A stretch of 64,000 bases of DNA from Bradyrhizobiaceae bacterium PARB1 (GTDB taxonomy: Bacteria > Pseudomonadota > Alphaproteobacteria > Rhizobiales > Xanthobacteraceae), in contig NKIY01000001.1 of the NCBI GenBank assembly GCA_002256345.1, positions 884,194 through 948,193 on the forward strand. Reading direction: 5' to 3'. The notes below the pieces were generated by a model. The model was not told the DNA's origin and searched no databases. It worked only from the letters and a program-made list of their open reading frames with translations. The translations under genes and the position numbers were made by a program. The first letter of the stretch is position 1; the number at the start of each line of letters is the position of its first letter. Shown piece after piece: positions 1 to 8,094 of the stretch.

Positions 1-659
1 GTGGATTCATGGCACATATTCGAACTGTCGGGCAGGTTGTTGCAGCCGTACATGCGGGCGAACAATGCGTACATGTACGACGTCTCGAGCGACGCGCGTC
101 CGGACGCGTAGAACACGACCGACTTCGGGTCGAGCGCCTTCAGTTCCCGGCCTATCTCGGCGAAGGCGTCGTCCCATTCGCAGCGGACGTACTTGTCCGA
201 TACGGGATCGTATCGCATTGGCGAGGTCAGGCGGCCCTGACGCTCCAGGTCGAAGTCGGGCCATGTCCGCAGTTCTGTCAGCGTGTGGCCGGCGAAGAAC
301 TCGGGTGTGCAACGATGTCGCGTGAGATCCCAGGCTGTCGCTTTGGCGCCGTTCTCGCATAATTCGGCGGGATGCGGCTCCCCCGGCTTTGCCCATGCGC
401 AGCTCACGCACATGAATCCATCGTGCTTGTTTTGCCGGAGGAGTTGCGCGCCTAGGCCCACGGGATTTGGCTCTTCACGCATCACTATGGCGCTAAGCCC
501 CTTCAGAGAGCCCCAGCCGCCGACCGCGCCGTCGTAGTGATGAGCTGCAGCGCTTTGCGCGGACGGAACGTCGTTTGGAGTAAAAGTCGTGAGAAAATCC
601 CGAAACGTAATTGGCCCGCTTCGGTCAACGCGCCCAAGGCGAGTACGTTCGTTCGGCAA
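1..659 (-). CDS. YdeP/FdhF-type molybdopterin oxidoreductase, 5' part only (cut by window edge)
   Basis: The reverse strand reads through without a stop from about position 704 to the window edge. It gives a protein that aligns along its whole visible length with the complete gene at 21824-24148. Shared stretches are GGWGSL (at about 520), GFMCVSCAW, CENGAKAT, RGRLTSPMRYD-like residues, FYASGRASLETSY and NNLPDSSNMCHE. In the family this N-terminal part carries cysteines for an iron-sulfur cluster and, at MCHE, the cysteine in the position of the metal ligand of formate dehydrogenase H. No ATG or GTG lies upstream of the conserved region in this frame; the only NTG start seen is a TTG at 659 without a good Shine-Dalgarno sequence. 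The true start is therefore unknown, and the gene could have lost its 5' end. The rest lies left of the window. Confidence 0.8.
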   Translation of the reverse strand, partial: MPNERTRLGRVDRSGPITFRDFLTTFTPNDVPSAQSAAAHHYDGAVGGWGSLKGLSAIVMREEPNPVGLGAQLLRQNKHDGFMCVSCAWAKPGEPHPAELCENGAKATAWDLTRHRCTPEFFAGHTLTELRTWPDFDLERQGRLTSPMRYDPVSDKYVRCEWDDAFAEIGRELKALDPKSVVFYASGRASLETSYMYALFARMYGCNNLPDSSNMCHES

Positions 660-1632
660 ACTGTTTATTGCGCCAGCAAGTCGTGCGCGAGACGCGACCT
701 CTTCTTAACAGCCGGTACGAAGCGGCCGTCCGCATAGAGCCGATCGGGCAGGCGGTTTGGGACACCTACAACTTTGCTGACGGATCCATTCGGCGGTAGG
801 AGAGCGCATTCCAAGACGGCTTTCCGGTCGTTGCGACCGCTGCGGACCGGAATGTGGAGCTGCGATCTGCGCTGTCGATCCGATGCGAACTTGCCAGTGG
901 TCTCAGCCGGGCCACGGCACCGCCGAGTAGCGCAGCTCCGAAAGCTTGATGCGTGCGCCGCGGATGAACAATGTCGGAATGCTTGCGTCCTCCAGCCCGC
1001 GACGACGATGGCTTGCCCGTCGGTGTGCGGAAAGCCGAGAAAACGAGGCTGACGATGCCGATAAGAGCCTTCTCGATCTGCGCTTGGGAGGGCGGAAATC
1101 TGATCGAGGCGGCCATTCGCATCAATTTCTGGACGGTGCGTAAAAGTTGAACTCTGAAATGACAGGGAAATTCTGCTGGATCTGGCGGGCCACATCGGCC
1201 GGTACGTCCCGAGACCGATTTTTGATCGGGTTGCAGGCCACTAACACAGAGCGGCGACCTGTTCGCGGTGCATGAGATCGGCGATGGTGGTCTTTTAGGA
1301 GGATGCCGTCGTTTCTCGCTAACGGAACTGCTGTCGCGACGGCAATTCCGCATGGGCGTACTCAGTGTCGTGGATACCGGTCGGCATCAGGGGCGGTCTT
1401 TGTTCGAATGCATGACGCAACTCGGCAACCCCGGGGTTCGAGAGAAGCGCGGTGATCAGTTGCGGCGACTATGAGAGAGCGCCGCAGTATCTTACTGGCG
1501 TGCGGCGCGATCCGCGTTTCGACATCTTCGGGCAACTGAGCGAAGCTGAGGAATGTGCAGCACCTTAAGGCCGAATTGGCGGGAACGGGTAGCTCCCTAC
1601 TTCATTGCATTCCAATATTGATAGGAGGCATC
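660..1632. other. About 970 bases without a convincing gene
   Basis: Overlapping minus-strand reading frames (up to 195 codons, 665-1353) are open here, but their translations are rich in Arg, Ser and Pro and contain no recognisable motif. Short stretches that look coding, such as the plus-strand tail ending with the stop just after 1560, are not preceded by a start. The region is probably decayed coding DNA between the oxidoreductase fragment and the small genes that follow. Confidence 0.5.
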
Positions 1633-1992
1633 ATGGACGATCATCGCATATGGGCGTTCGAGGAAGGTCTCTGGACCGGCAACGCTACGCACTATCGCGA
1701 AGCTATTGATGATGAGTGCCTCATGGTGTTGCCCGCCGCTCCATTCGTCATGACGGGCGGTCAGGCCATAGAGGCGGTGTCCAAGACGCCCCGCTGGTCG
1801 AAGATCGATTTATCCGAGCGACAGATCATGCGGCCCCAAGAAGGTTTGATCGTTGTCGCTTACAAAGCCGTCGCGGTCAAAGATCACTCTGCATACGAGG
1901 CTTACTGCACTTCGACCTATCGGCGAGTTTCGCACGAAAAATGGCGCGTCGTGCAGCATCAGCAGACGCTTCCGCCGCCTGTAAGGGCTTGA
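1633..1992 (+). CDS. Small SnoaL/DUF4440-like protein
   Basis: A 119-residue cytoplasmic protein. The start at 1633 is chosen because a strong AGGAGG-like sequence (1624-1628) sits just upstream. The N-terminus (WAFEEGLWTGN...HYREAID) and later the pattern of a single cone-shaped alpha+beta fold (CLMVLP, FVMTGGQAIEAV, WRVVQHQQTLP) fit the NTF2/SnoaL superfamily, where members bind or convert small molecules. No catalytic residue can be assigned, so the function is open. It stands alone, followed after about 100 bases by a tiny membrane protein. Confidence 0.7.
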   Translation: MDDHRIWAFEEGLWTGNATHYREAIDDECLMVLPAAPFVMTGGQAIEAVSKTPRWSKIDLSERQIMRPQEGLIVVAYKAVAVKDHSAYEAYCTSTYRRVSHEKWRVVQHQQTLPPPVRA

Positions 1993-2096
1993 TAGGCGAT
2001 CCGAAACCCAATCTCTGCCTTGGTTCGTCTTATGCTGAGGCAATTATCGGTCTGCCGAATTGTTCGCGTCGAGTTGCCTGGATGGAGAAGGATTGA

Positions 2097-2249
2097 ATGC
2101 CGGATATCAAAGGTGAACAGGTCACGGCAACGCCAACCGAAGCCCGACAAGGCGAGCGGGGGCCGTCCGTGCGCAATGTCCTTGTGACAAGCGTTGTGCT
2201 GGCGCTCGCTGCGATGGTCGCTATCTGGCTACTGTTCTTCAAAACCTGA
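2097..2249 (+). CDS. 50-residue single-span membrane protein
   Basis: The ATG follows GGAGAAGGATTGA, giving a good ribosome binding site. The first 27 residues are polar. They are followed by one hydrophobic segment (VLVTSVVLALAAMVAIWLLF) and a short KT tail, so the protein should sit in the inner membrane with its N-terminus probably inside. No function is known. Small tail-anchored-like proteins of this shape are common in Bradyrhizobium relatives. Confidence 0.6.
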   Translation: MPDIKGEQVTATPTEARQGERGPSVRNVLVTSVVLALAAMVAIWLLFFKT

Positions 2250-2381
2250 TCCGGACGATTTAAGAGGATAGCGCGCGTCTCCGGAGCGAGGCGTGATCAA
2301 AATGGCAAGATTCCGAGAGGTTGTCGATCCTCTCTTGCGTGACATCGACAATGGCTAAGTTTTCTGCAAGGAGAACCAGAA

Positions 2382-2810
2382 ATGACCAAGACGCTCGCCG
2401 ATATCGCACAGGACATGGCCGGTATCGACATCGCCATTCTCTCGACACACACCGAGAACGGCGAGATCGCCAACCGGCCCATGAGCAACAACGGTGACGT
2501 GGCCTATGACGGCACGTCGTACTATTTCAGCTACGAGCAGGCGCGTGCCATATCCGATATCGAGCGCGACCCCAAGGTGGCGCTCGGTTTCTCGTCGGAG
2601 GCGGGCCTTTTCTCCAAGGGCATCTATGTGGCGGTCGAGGGAACGGCCGAACTCATTCGGGACAAAGCGGCGTTCCAACAGCATTGGACCAGCGATCTCG
2701 ACAAGTGGTTCGACAAAGGCGTCGATACGCCGGGTATCGTCCTGATCAAGGTCAAGGCGAAACGCGTGACATACTGGAAGGGGCGAGACGAGGGCGAGGT
2801 CAAGCTCTGA
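2382..2810 (+). CDS. Pyridoxamine 5'-phosphate oxidase-like general stress protein
   Basis: A 142-residue protein with an AAGGAGAACC ribosome binding site in front. It matches the split-barrel FMN-binding family of general stress protein 26: N-terminal IAILSTHTENGEIANRPMS-type strand, central YYFSYEQARAISDIERDP and VALGFSS, then the strand IYVAVEGTAELI, and a C-terminal VLIKVKAKRVTYWKG. The family binds flavin or haem and is linked to oxidative stress. It probably forms a dimer in the cytoplasm. The next gene begins at its stop codon. The gene looks intact. Confidence 0.85.
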   Translation: MTKTLADIAQDMAGIDIAILSTHTENGEIANRPMSNNGDVAYDGTSYYFSYEQARAISDIERDPKVALGFSSEAGLFSKGIYVAVEGTAELIRDKAAFQQHWTSDLDKWFDKGVDTPGIVLIKVKAKRVTYWKGRDEGEVKL

Positions 2811-3073
2811 CCGTTCCAAAGACCCTTCGATGGTTCTTCTGCGATCGTAGAACCGGTACAGTCACGATCGTTCAAGCGCCCAATCTGGCGCTGTGGATTG
2901 TGATTGCCGCCGGCATGTTGCTCTTGCTCTGGCCGCAAAGCGGCGCGTTGACGGTCATCATGAAGGGAGGCCTGCTGGTCTGGAGTGCCGACGAGATGGC
3001 GCGAGGCGTCAATCCGTGGCGCCGATGTCTCGGCTTCGCCGATGCGGCCCATGAACTTTCCACCGTCCTGTAA
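2807..3073 (+). CDS. Small two-segment membrane protein, start codon uncertain
   Basis: The frame directly after the stress protein encodes LRWFFCDRRTGTVTIVQAPN, one clear hydrophobic helix (LALWIVIAAGMLLLL) and a second weaker one, then a conserved-looking WSADEMARGVNPWRRCLG. This layout is familiar from Bradyrhizobium small inner-membrane proteins of unknown role. No ATG, GTG or TTG lies at the expected start; a CTG overlapping the upstream stop (2807-2809) is the best candidate. Either initiation is non-standard and translationally coupled, or the start codon has been lost. Confidence 0.55.
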   Translation: MTVPKTLRWFFCDRRTGTVTIVQAPNLALWIVIAAGMLLLLWPQSGALTVIMKGGLLVWSADEMARGVNPWRRCLGFADAAHELSTVL

Positions 3074-3090
3074 GTGCATACGAGACTATC

Positions 3091-3447
3091 ATGTTCAAAG
3101 CCGTCATTTTCGATGTGGATGGAACGCTGCTGGATTCCGTCGATCTGCATGCACTCGCTTGGCATGAAGCCTTGGTGAAGTTCGGTCATGACGTCAGCTT
3201 GGAGCGTGTCAGAACCCATATCGGCAAAGGCGGAGACAAGCTCATTCCCATGTTCTTGTCGGCCGATGAGCAGCGCGACCATGGGAAGGAGCTCGAAGAT
3301 TGGCGCGGCAAACGTTTCAAGTCCGAACACCTACCGCTGCTACGTCCATTCTCTGCTTCGCTCAGGCAGGCCGGATGCGTCGCGGTCTATGCCGGCCCCG
3401 CGGCCTTGTTCGCTGGGTTCGCACAATCGGTGATCATGACACCGTAG
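3091..3447 (+). pseudogene. HAD-superfamily phosphatase with large internal in-frame deletion
   Basis: The first 85 or so residues are a normal HAD phosphatase N-terminus: catalytic FDVDGTLLDS (Asp8, Asp10), the helical cap with GKGGDKLIP, and FKSEHLPLLRPF. The last about 30 residues (SLRQAGCVAVYAGPAALF) look like the C-terminal end of the same family. The middle, roughly 100 residues with the Ser/Thr motif, the Lys motif and the acidic GDxxxD motif, is absent. The remaining protein is 118 residues instead of about 220. Without the Lys and acidic motifs it cannot be an active phosphatase. Confidence 0.75.
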
Positions 3448-3473
3448 TCCCCCCGCGCCGCCATTGCGATTGC

Positions 3474-3872
3474 TCAGGCGACTTGGACGGGTTTCGACGG
3501 ATGGAGCGTCCTGGGGTGACGGTCGTGCAGATAGACCGCCAGCGAGTTTGCGATGATGCCATCATCGACGGCCGCGGTGAACAGCCGCTCCTGAGCTTCG
3601 CGCGGGAGGTCGGGCCATGCTTTCAGCGCGGCGTGCCCCAGCAGCAAGGCGTAGCGTTCATGTTCTGTCAGTGCCGGTGCGTCCGGAGCGGCGGTGGTTG
3701 CTGCCGCAACAGGTTCAGGGTCGTGTGCGACTGTCGTATTTCCGTCGAAGCGCGCGGGATGAGGGGCTTCGCTATTGATCTGCCGCGAACCTTCCTCCGC
3801 GAGGGCGCCGTCGCCGACGATCTCTGCCACCAAACGTTTGGTCGTCCCGATGACTGTGTCCTTTGCACTCAT
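3474..3872 (-). CDS. CsbD-like N-terminus fused to an uncharacterised helical domain
   Basis: A 132-residue protein. The start at 3872 has GAGGAGGATTACG directly upstream. Residues 1-32 (SAKDTVIGTTKRLVAEIVGD, EEGSRQ) match the helical start of CsbD-type stress proteins. The middle is a Pro/Ala-rich linker (PVAAATTAAPDAPA). The C-terminal 60 residues (LTEHERYALLLGHAALKAWPDLP) form a predicted helical domain seen only in hypothetical proteins. It is in the same direction as the next two genes, so they may be co-transcribed with DUF2177 first. Cytoplasmic, function unknown. Confidence 0.6.
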   Translation of the reverse strand: MSAKDTVIGTTKRLVAEIVGDGALAEEGSRQINSEAPHPARFDGNTTVAHDPEPVAAATTAAPDAPALTEHERYALLLGHAALKAWPDLPREAQERLFTAAVDDGIIANSLAVYLHDRHPRTLHPSKPVQVA

Positions 3873-3903
3873 CGTAATCCTCCTCGGTGCCAAACCTGAT
3901 CTG

Positions 3904-4113
3904 TCATATCGCTCTCGGACTGTTCGCAAATCGTGCAGCGCGATAGTCGTCGAGGCGTTGAATGTCGGGGCCCGGCGCCGATTTCTTCGCCAGGAGATGG
4001 TAGACGCGGGCGACGGTGCGTTGCTTGTCGCGGATGCGGCCGCGGGGAAGCCGTCTCGCCTTCAAGGCCGCCGCGACGGCGTGTGCGCGAAAGTAGTCGT
4101 AGGCGTCGGACAT
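3904..4113 (-). CDS. 69-residue basic hypothetical protein
   Basis: The protein starts SDAYDYFRAHAVAAALKARR and continues with a basic stretch (GRIRDKQRTVARVYHLLAKK) and a C-terminal DIQRLDDYRAAR. It is helical, basic and soluble, with no known domain. GAAAGG lies ahead of the ATG. It lies between DUF2177 (upstream) and the CsbD-like gene on the same strand. Similar small proteins are usual in Bradyrhizobium genomes. Confidence 0.6.
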   Translation of the reverse strand: MSDAYDYFRAHAVAAALKARRLPRGRIRDKQRTVARVYHLLAKKSAPGPDIQRLDDYRAARFANSPRAI

Positions 4114-4124
4114 GATGCGGCCTT

Positions 4125-4553
4125 TCAGATACGGGAGATAATCCAGCCGGCGAGCAATTCACCCAGCGATGCGGCCGCAGCCGTCACCACCATGCCCCAG
4201 GCGATGTCCGGGATCACCAGCGACCACTGCCACTGTTTGAGGATCGCCATGTTGGTGAGCGCGAATGTCGAATAGCAGAACAGGCCGAGCAGTGCGCCCA
4301 GCAGCAGGTTCGCCGACCAGTTGGCGGGATGGGCGCCGTTCACAAATACGACGATTCCAGCGAGATAGAGTGCATAGAAGAGGATCGCGGCCGACACCCG
4401 CGGCGTATCCAGCATCAGCCCGCCGATATGGGATTGATACATTTTCTTGCCGACCGTGCCTAGAAACGCGAAGTCGAGGGGGAGCATGATGACGAGCGTG
4501 CTCAAATAGACGATCAAATAGCGCCTCGGTCCTCCGTGGCGCCTCAACGGCAC
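4125..4553 (-). CDS. DUF2177 family inner-membrane protein
   Basis: A 142-residue protein with four hydrophobic segments. The family signature is visible: YLIVYLSTLVIMLPLDFAFL at the first helix, MYQSHIGGLM, then ALYLAGIVVFVN, FCYSTFALTNMAILKQW (with the conserved YATYDLTN-like core) and a last WGMVVTAAAASLGE helix. Role unknown. The first about 9 residues (PLRRHGGPR) are probably not native, so translation may begin further inside. Confidence 0.75.
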   Translation of the reverse strand: MPLRRHGGPRRYLIVYLSTLVIMLPLDFAFLGTVGKKMYQSHIGGLMLDTPRVSAAILFYALYLAGIVVFVNGAHPANWSANLLLGALLGLFCYSTFALTNMAILKQWQWSLVIPDIAWGMVVTAAAASLGELLAGWIISRI

Positions 4554-4671
4554 AACACGCGACCTGTTCCGGCGCTAGACGCCGGATGGAACGGTGCTGA
4601 CGGAATGACGTTGCAGGGGCTCCCGCCTGTCCAGTCGCGGCACCAATGCGGAGCGCATTCCCGGTGACATC

Positions 4672-5008
4672 ATGACATTGCAGCATCCGGTCACGCCCGA
4701 CGGCCGGTATTTTGTCGTCCGTGGTCGGCTCTGGCGTCTTGCGGATCCGGGGCTGTCTGAAGACAGGAAAGCGGCGCTCGTCGCCGAACTGATGTCCGCG
4801 CCGGGCGGTCAAGGACGCCAAAGCCCAGGAAGCTCCAGCCGCCGAGGCTGCGGCGCATCGGACGGTGGATGAGGCGAAGCGGTCGCTTGGCGAGCGCGGA
4901 CCCGTCTGGTGGAACGATGGCGCGCCGGATCTCAACCGGCACATGGTCAAGAACACGCCCTATGCCGAGTGGTTTGCGGGGTTGAGGGGAAACCGGAGGC
5001 GGCAGTGA
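4672..5008 (+). pseudogene. Hypothetical protein split by a +1 frameshift
   Basis: The first frame gives TLQHPVTPDGRYFVVRGRLW and RKAALVAELMSA. From about 4800 the coding pattern continues one base later as VKDAKAQEAPAAEAAAHRTV, GPVWWNDGAPDLNRHMVKNT and YAEWFAGLRGNRR. Read together it is one protein of about 110 residues, as found next to exonuclease III in related genomes. The break lies in the GCGCCGGGCGG run near 4800. The corrected frame ends at 5006-5008, overlapping the GTG start of xthA, which supports a two-gene operon. Confidence 0.65.
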
Positions 5009-5774
5009 AGATCGCGACGTTCAACATCAACATCGTCAACAAGCGGCTGCCAAACCTGCTTGCGTGGTTGAAGTCATCTAAGCCGGATATCGTCTGTCTG
5101 CAGGAGCTCAAGGCCGCTCAGGCGGATTTTCCCCAAGATGCACTGTTGAAGGCCGGCTACACGTCGGCCTGGGTTGGGCAGCGGAAGTGGAACGGCGTCG
5201 CTATCCTCGCGCGCAACGCGGAGATCTTCATCACGCGGCGGCGGCTCCCGGGCGATCCCAAAGACGATCAGACCCGGTATATCGAGGCCGTCATCGACGG
5301 GATCGTGGTCGCGTGCCTCTATGCTCCGAACGGCAACCCGATGCCTGACCCGAAATTCGACTACAAGCTCGCCTGGCTGAAGCGTCTCAATCGACATGCG
5401 GCCACGCTTCGCAAGACCGGCGCCCCGATCGTGCTGGCCGGCGACTTCAACGTCGTGCCGACGGCGGCCGACATCTATCCGACGAAGTCGTGGGACAAGG
5501 ACGCGCTTGTTCAGCCCGAGGCGCGGAAGTTGCTGGTGGCCTTGCTCGCCAAAGGTTGGACGGACGCGCTGCGCGCGATGCATCCCGAAGCGGTGCCATA
5601 CACGTTCTGGACCTGTTGGCGGGGCCGGTTCGAACGCGATGCCGGCCTGCGGATCGACCACCTCTTTCTCGATCCGCAACTCGCCGATCGCTGAGGAAAG
5701 CGGGCGTCGATCGGAAAATTCGGGCCAAGCCGGAGGCCAGCGATCACGCCCCGCCATGGATTGTCCTGGAATGA
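5005..5774 (+). pseudogene. xthA: Exodeoxyribonuclease III, C-terminus frameshifted
   Basis: The GTG start at 5005 overlaps the stop of the preceding gene and follows GGAGG. The protein has the endonuclease/exonuclease/phosphatase fold: IATFNINIVNKR (Asn7), CLQELKA with the metal-binding Glu, the active-site tyrosine and asparagine region, LAGDFNVVPT (Asp/Asn) and RIDHLFLD. A stop follows LADR at 5692-5694. The remaining family C-terminus (LRKAGVDRKIRAKPEASDHA) is encoded just downstream in another frame to 5774, so one base is missing at about 5690. The lost SDHAP motif holds the catalytic histidine of the Asp-His pair, so the product should be inactive unless this is a sequencing error. It lies beside Ku, as in other NHEJ-associated clusters. 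Confidence 0.75.
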
Positions 5775-5775
5775 T

Positions 5776-6225
5776 CTACGCTTGCTTCCAGGCGTCCATG
5801 ATCTTCAGCGAAGCCTTGTCCTGCTCGCCGCCGTAATACCGCTTCAGAGCTTCTTTATATGGTGCGCCGCCGCGATCGGCTTCGCTGAACAACGTCATCG
5901 CCGACCTGAATTTTAGATCGTCGGGCGAACCGAAGATATCGTGCGCTGATTTGCCGGTCACGCTCAGCACCGCCTCGGTGCACTCCCTGAGCCGGATGCC
6001 CAGGAGGGGATGGGCGAGATAGGCCCGCGCCTCGTCCATCGAGCCGATCGCATATCGCTGCGCCGTCGCGCTGTGCCCGAGGCCGGCAGCCTGCGGGAAT
6101 ATGAACCACATCCAGTGGCTCCGCTTGTCGCCGGCCTTCAGCTCGGCGAGTGCGGTGGCGTAGGCGGGCTCTTGAGCGATGACGAAGCGTTGCAGGTCGA
6201 AGCGATTGCGCGTGTGCTCCATCAT
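5776..6225 (-). CDS. DUF1810 family protein
   Basis: A 149-residue soluble protein. It has the family core: FDLQRFVIAQEPAYATALAE, then SHWMWFIFPQAAGLG, YAIGSMDEARAYLAHPLLG, LRECTEAVL and KFRSAMTLFSEAD. In other bacteria the family is small and uncharacterised; some members are near stress or calpastatin-like annotations. The two-methionine start at 6225 is a few bases from the Ku stop (6231) on the same strand, so it likely shares a transcript with Ku. It looks intact. Confidence 0.85.
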   Translation of the reverse strand: MMEHTRNRFDLQRFVIAQEPAYATALAELKAGDKRSHWMWFIFPQAAGLGHSATAQRYAIGSMDEARAYLAHPLLGIRLRECTEAVLSVTGKSAHDIFGSPDDLKFRSAMTLFSEADRGGAPYKEALKRYYGGEQDKASLKIMDAWKQA

Positions 6226-6230
6226 GCGAT

Positions 6231-7040
6231 CTAGCCCGCCTTGCGTTTGCTGGCCGCCCGCGCACTCGTTTTTTTGGTCGCTGCGGCGGGTTTCTTTCCG
6301 CTGATCGGCAGCAGCATTTCTTTCTGGCCCGCGGCGCGCTTGGCGGCACGCTTCGGTTTTGCCGGCGTGGCTTCGGACGAATTGCCCTTGAGACTTTGCT
6401 TCAGTGCCGTCATCAGGTCGACCACGTTGGTGCCGGGACGCGCTTTGCCGTGTGCCTTCACCGTCGTGCCGGCGCGTTTCTGATTGATCAGTTCGATCAG
6501 GGCGGATTCGTAGCGGTCATCGAACTTGCTCGGGTCGAAATCGGCGGTCTTTTGCTGGACGATGTGTTGTGCGAGGTCGAGCATGTCCTTCGTCACCTTC
6601 ACGTCCTGGATGTCGTCGAAATAGTCGTCCTCGCTGCGGACCTCGTAGGGGTATCGCAGAAGCGTTCCCATAAGGCCGTTCTTGAGCGGCTCAAGCGCGA
6701 TGATGTGTTCGCGGCTTGTCAGCACCAAGCGCCCGATCGCGACCATGTCCATGCTGCGGATGGTCTCGCGGATGACGGCGTAGGCGTCGTGGCCGACCTT
6801 GCCGTCAGGAAAGAGGTAGTAGGGTCGGATGGCGTAGCGCTGATCTATGTCGTCCTTCGGGACGAATTCGTCGATCTCGATCGTCCGCGTGGAGTCGAGC
6901 GCGATGTTCTCCAGCTCCTCCTTTTCGACCTCGACATAGGTGTCGGCATCGACCTTGTATCCCTTGACGATGTCTTCGTTGGGGACTTCCTCGCCGGTGT
7001 CGGCATCCACCTTCGGATATTTTATCCGGTGGCCTGTGTT
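6231..7040 (-). pseudogene. ku: Ku protein (non-homologous end joining), 5' end missing
   Basis: Bacterial Ku forms a homodimeric ring on DNA ends and recruits ligase LigD. The frame contains the Ku core: KYPKVDADTGEEVP, IVKGYKVDADTYVEVEKEEL, TIEIDEFVPKDDIDQRY, GHDAYAVIRETI, REHIIALEPLKNGLMGTLLR, FDPSKFDDRYE and a Lys/Ala-rich tail with GQKEMLLPISGKK. The homologous sequence begins abruptly at NTGHRIKYPK (about 7040), so the first about 45 residues, which form the first strands of the DNA-encircling barrel, are missing. The first possible start is the GTG at 7010. Immediately beyond the breakpoint lies the tail of an unrelated plus-strand gene. No ligD is seen in the window. Confidence 0.8.
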
Positions 7041-7045
7041 TCGGG

Positions 7046-7150
7046 CCGGACACCTACTTGGAAAAGCTGAAGGATGTCACCAAGGCGGCGCCGCTTGGAA
7101 TGCTTGCGGTCGCCTTCATAGGCGGAATGCTGTTCGCGCGTCGTCGTTGA
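7046..7150 (+). pseudogene. 3' tail of a small DUF883/ElaB-like membrane protein
   Basis: The plus strand reads PDTYLEKLKDVTKAAPLG, then a hydrophobic glycine-zipper-like helix (MLAVAFIGGMLFARRR) and a stop. This is the typical end of small ribosome- or membrane-associated DUF883/ElaB-type proteins. The 5' part is absent: sequence left of 7046 belongs to the Ku gene on the other strand. The two truncated genes therefore mark a recombination junction at about 7040. Confidence 0.5.
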
Positions 7151-7375
7151 CCGCCGATAACGGCCACGGTTGTTCGCAAGCTGAAAGCTGATGCGTTCAA
7201 GCATGATGATGTCTCTGTTGTGAGTGAGACAATCAGCATGAGTCAGGAAATCGTATACCGCACCCTATTTTAGAGGGCGTCTAGCGGCACTGCGGTGCAT
7301 CAATGAATTCTATTAACCGCTCAGGAACTCAACCTCTATAACCGCATTGAGCAGAAAAATTGAGGGAGGGTCGAT

Positions 7376-7651
7376 ATGTCGATTGAAGAAGTAGCTGTCG
7401 AATTACCGGCTGCCGAAGCACCCCCGCTCGTGACAGAGGCGTTCGGCAATCGCGCTGTTTTCGAGATGGAGCTGGCTTTACAGAAAGCCTGCCAAATTCT
7501 CCCGCCCGAACTCGATAGCCACGAACACCGATGTTTCATTGCCCGCAGCATCCTCGCTCGGGTGGGCGGGGGCGAGCGGACTTTCGCAGGAATGGTGTCT
7601 GCTGGCATGGCCGCCGTCGAACAGCTGCGCCAACGTCAGGAGCAGGTCTAA
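7376..7651 (+). CDS. 91-residue helical hypothetical protein
   Basis: GAGGGAGGGTCGAT precedes the ATG, a strong ribosome binding site. The sequence (FEMELALQKACQILPPE, HEHRCFIARSILARVGGGER, GMVSAGMAAVEQLRQRQ) is helical and acidic. It resembles small proteins frequent in Bradyrhizobium, none with a known role. Its stop nearly touches the stop of the convergent small gene at 7653-7829. The roughly 220 bases in front are AT-richer and probably hold its promoter. Confidence 0.65.
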   Translation: MSIEEVAVELPAAEAPPLVTEAFGNRAVFEMELALQKACQILPPELDSHEHRCFIARSILARVGGGERTFAGMVSAGMAAVEQLRQRQEQV

Positions 7652-7652
7652 A

Positions 7653-7829
7653 TCACATCTCGTTGTCTTGGGAGACGATGGGAAGGGTGCCGACAGGCTT
7701 AATACTGCGGCGCGCCATGCGCTCGGCAATGTCCAGAAGCTTGCGGCGCCGTTCTGGCTCATGAATCTGAAGAAAAGCCGAGACTAGGCGTAATGCCTCG
7801 TCGTCAGGCACCCGGTTAGTATTCCTCAT
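7653..7829 (-). CDS. 58-residue hypothetical protein
   Basis: The reverse strand from 7829 gives RNTNRVPDDEALRLVSAFL, QIHEPERRRKLLDIAERMAR and SIKPVGTLPIVSQDNEM. The first half is a predicted amphipathic helix pair with an EPERRRKLLDIAERMA core, a pattern seen in many short DNA-associated or regulatory proteins of this family of bacteria. It converges with the previous gene, with one base between the stops. Function unknown. Confidence 0.6.
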   Translation of the reverse strand: MRNTNRVPDDEALRLVSAFLQIHEPERRRKLLDIAERMARRSIKPVGTLPIVSQDNEM

Positions 7830-8094
7830 GTCCCACCCCTGCGCCCTTGTGATGGCGCTTCAATGGGCCAATTGGGCGTGCGCACGGTATTCCGGCGCGG
7901 ATTGTTCGCAAGTTAAACTTGCGCGTTCCACGCGCGACTCGCGGGTTTGTGACAATTTCGCATCTGCTTGTGGCAAGGAACTCGATTGACGATATTCCTA
8001 GCGTGACTCACCTTGGCTTCAAGGCCGTGGTTCTGATGCGCTACGGCCCTCCAAACTAACTCGCATCGGTGGAGAACAATGAAAGCATCAGAAT

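Noticed and set aside
665-1353. Two long overlapping minus-strand open frames (176 and 195 codons)
   Set aside because: Arg/Ser/Pro-rich translations without motifs, overlapping each other and open mainly because of GC-rich composition.
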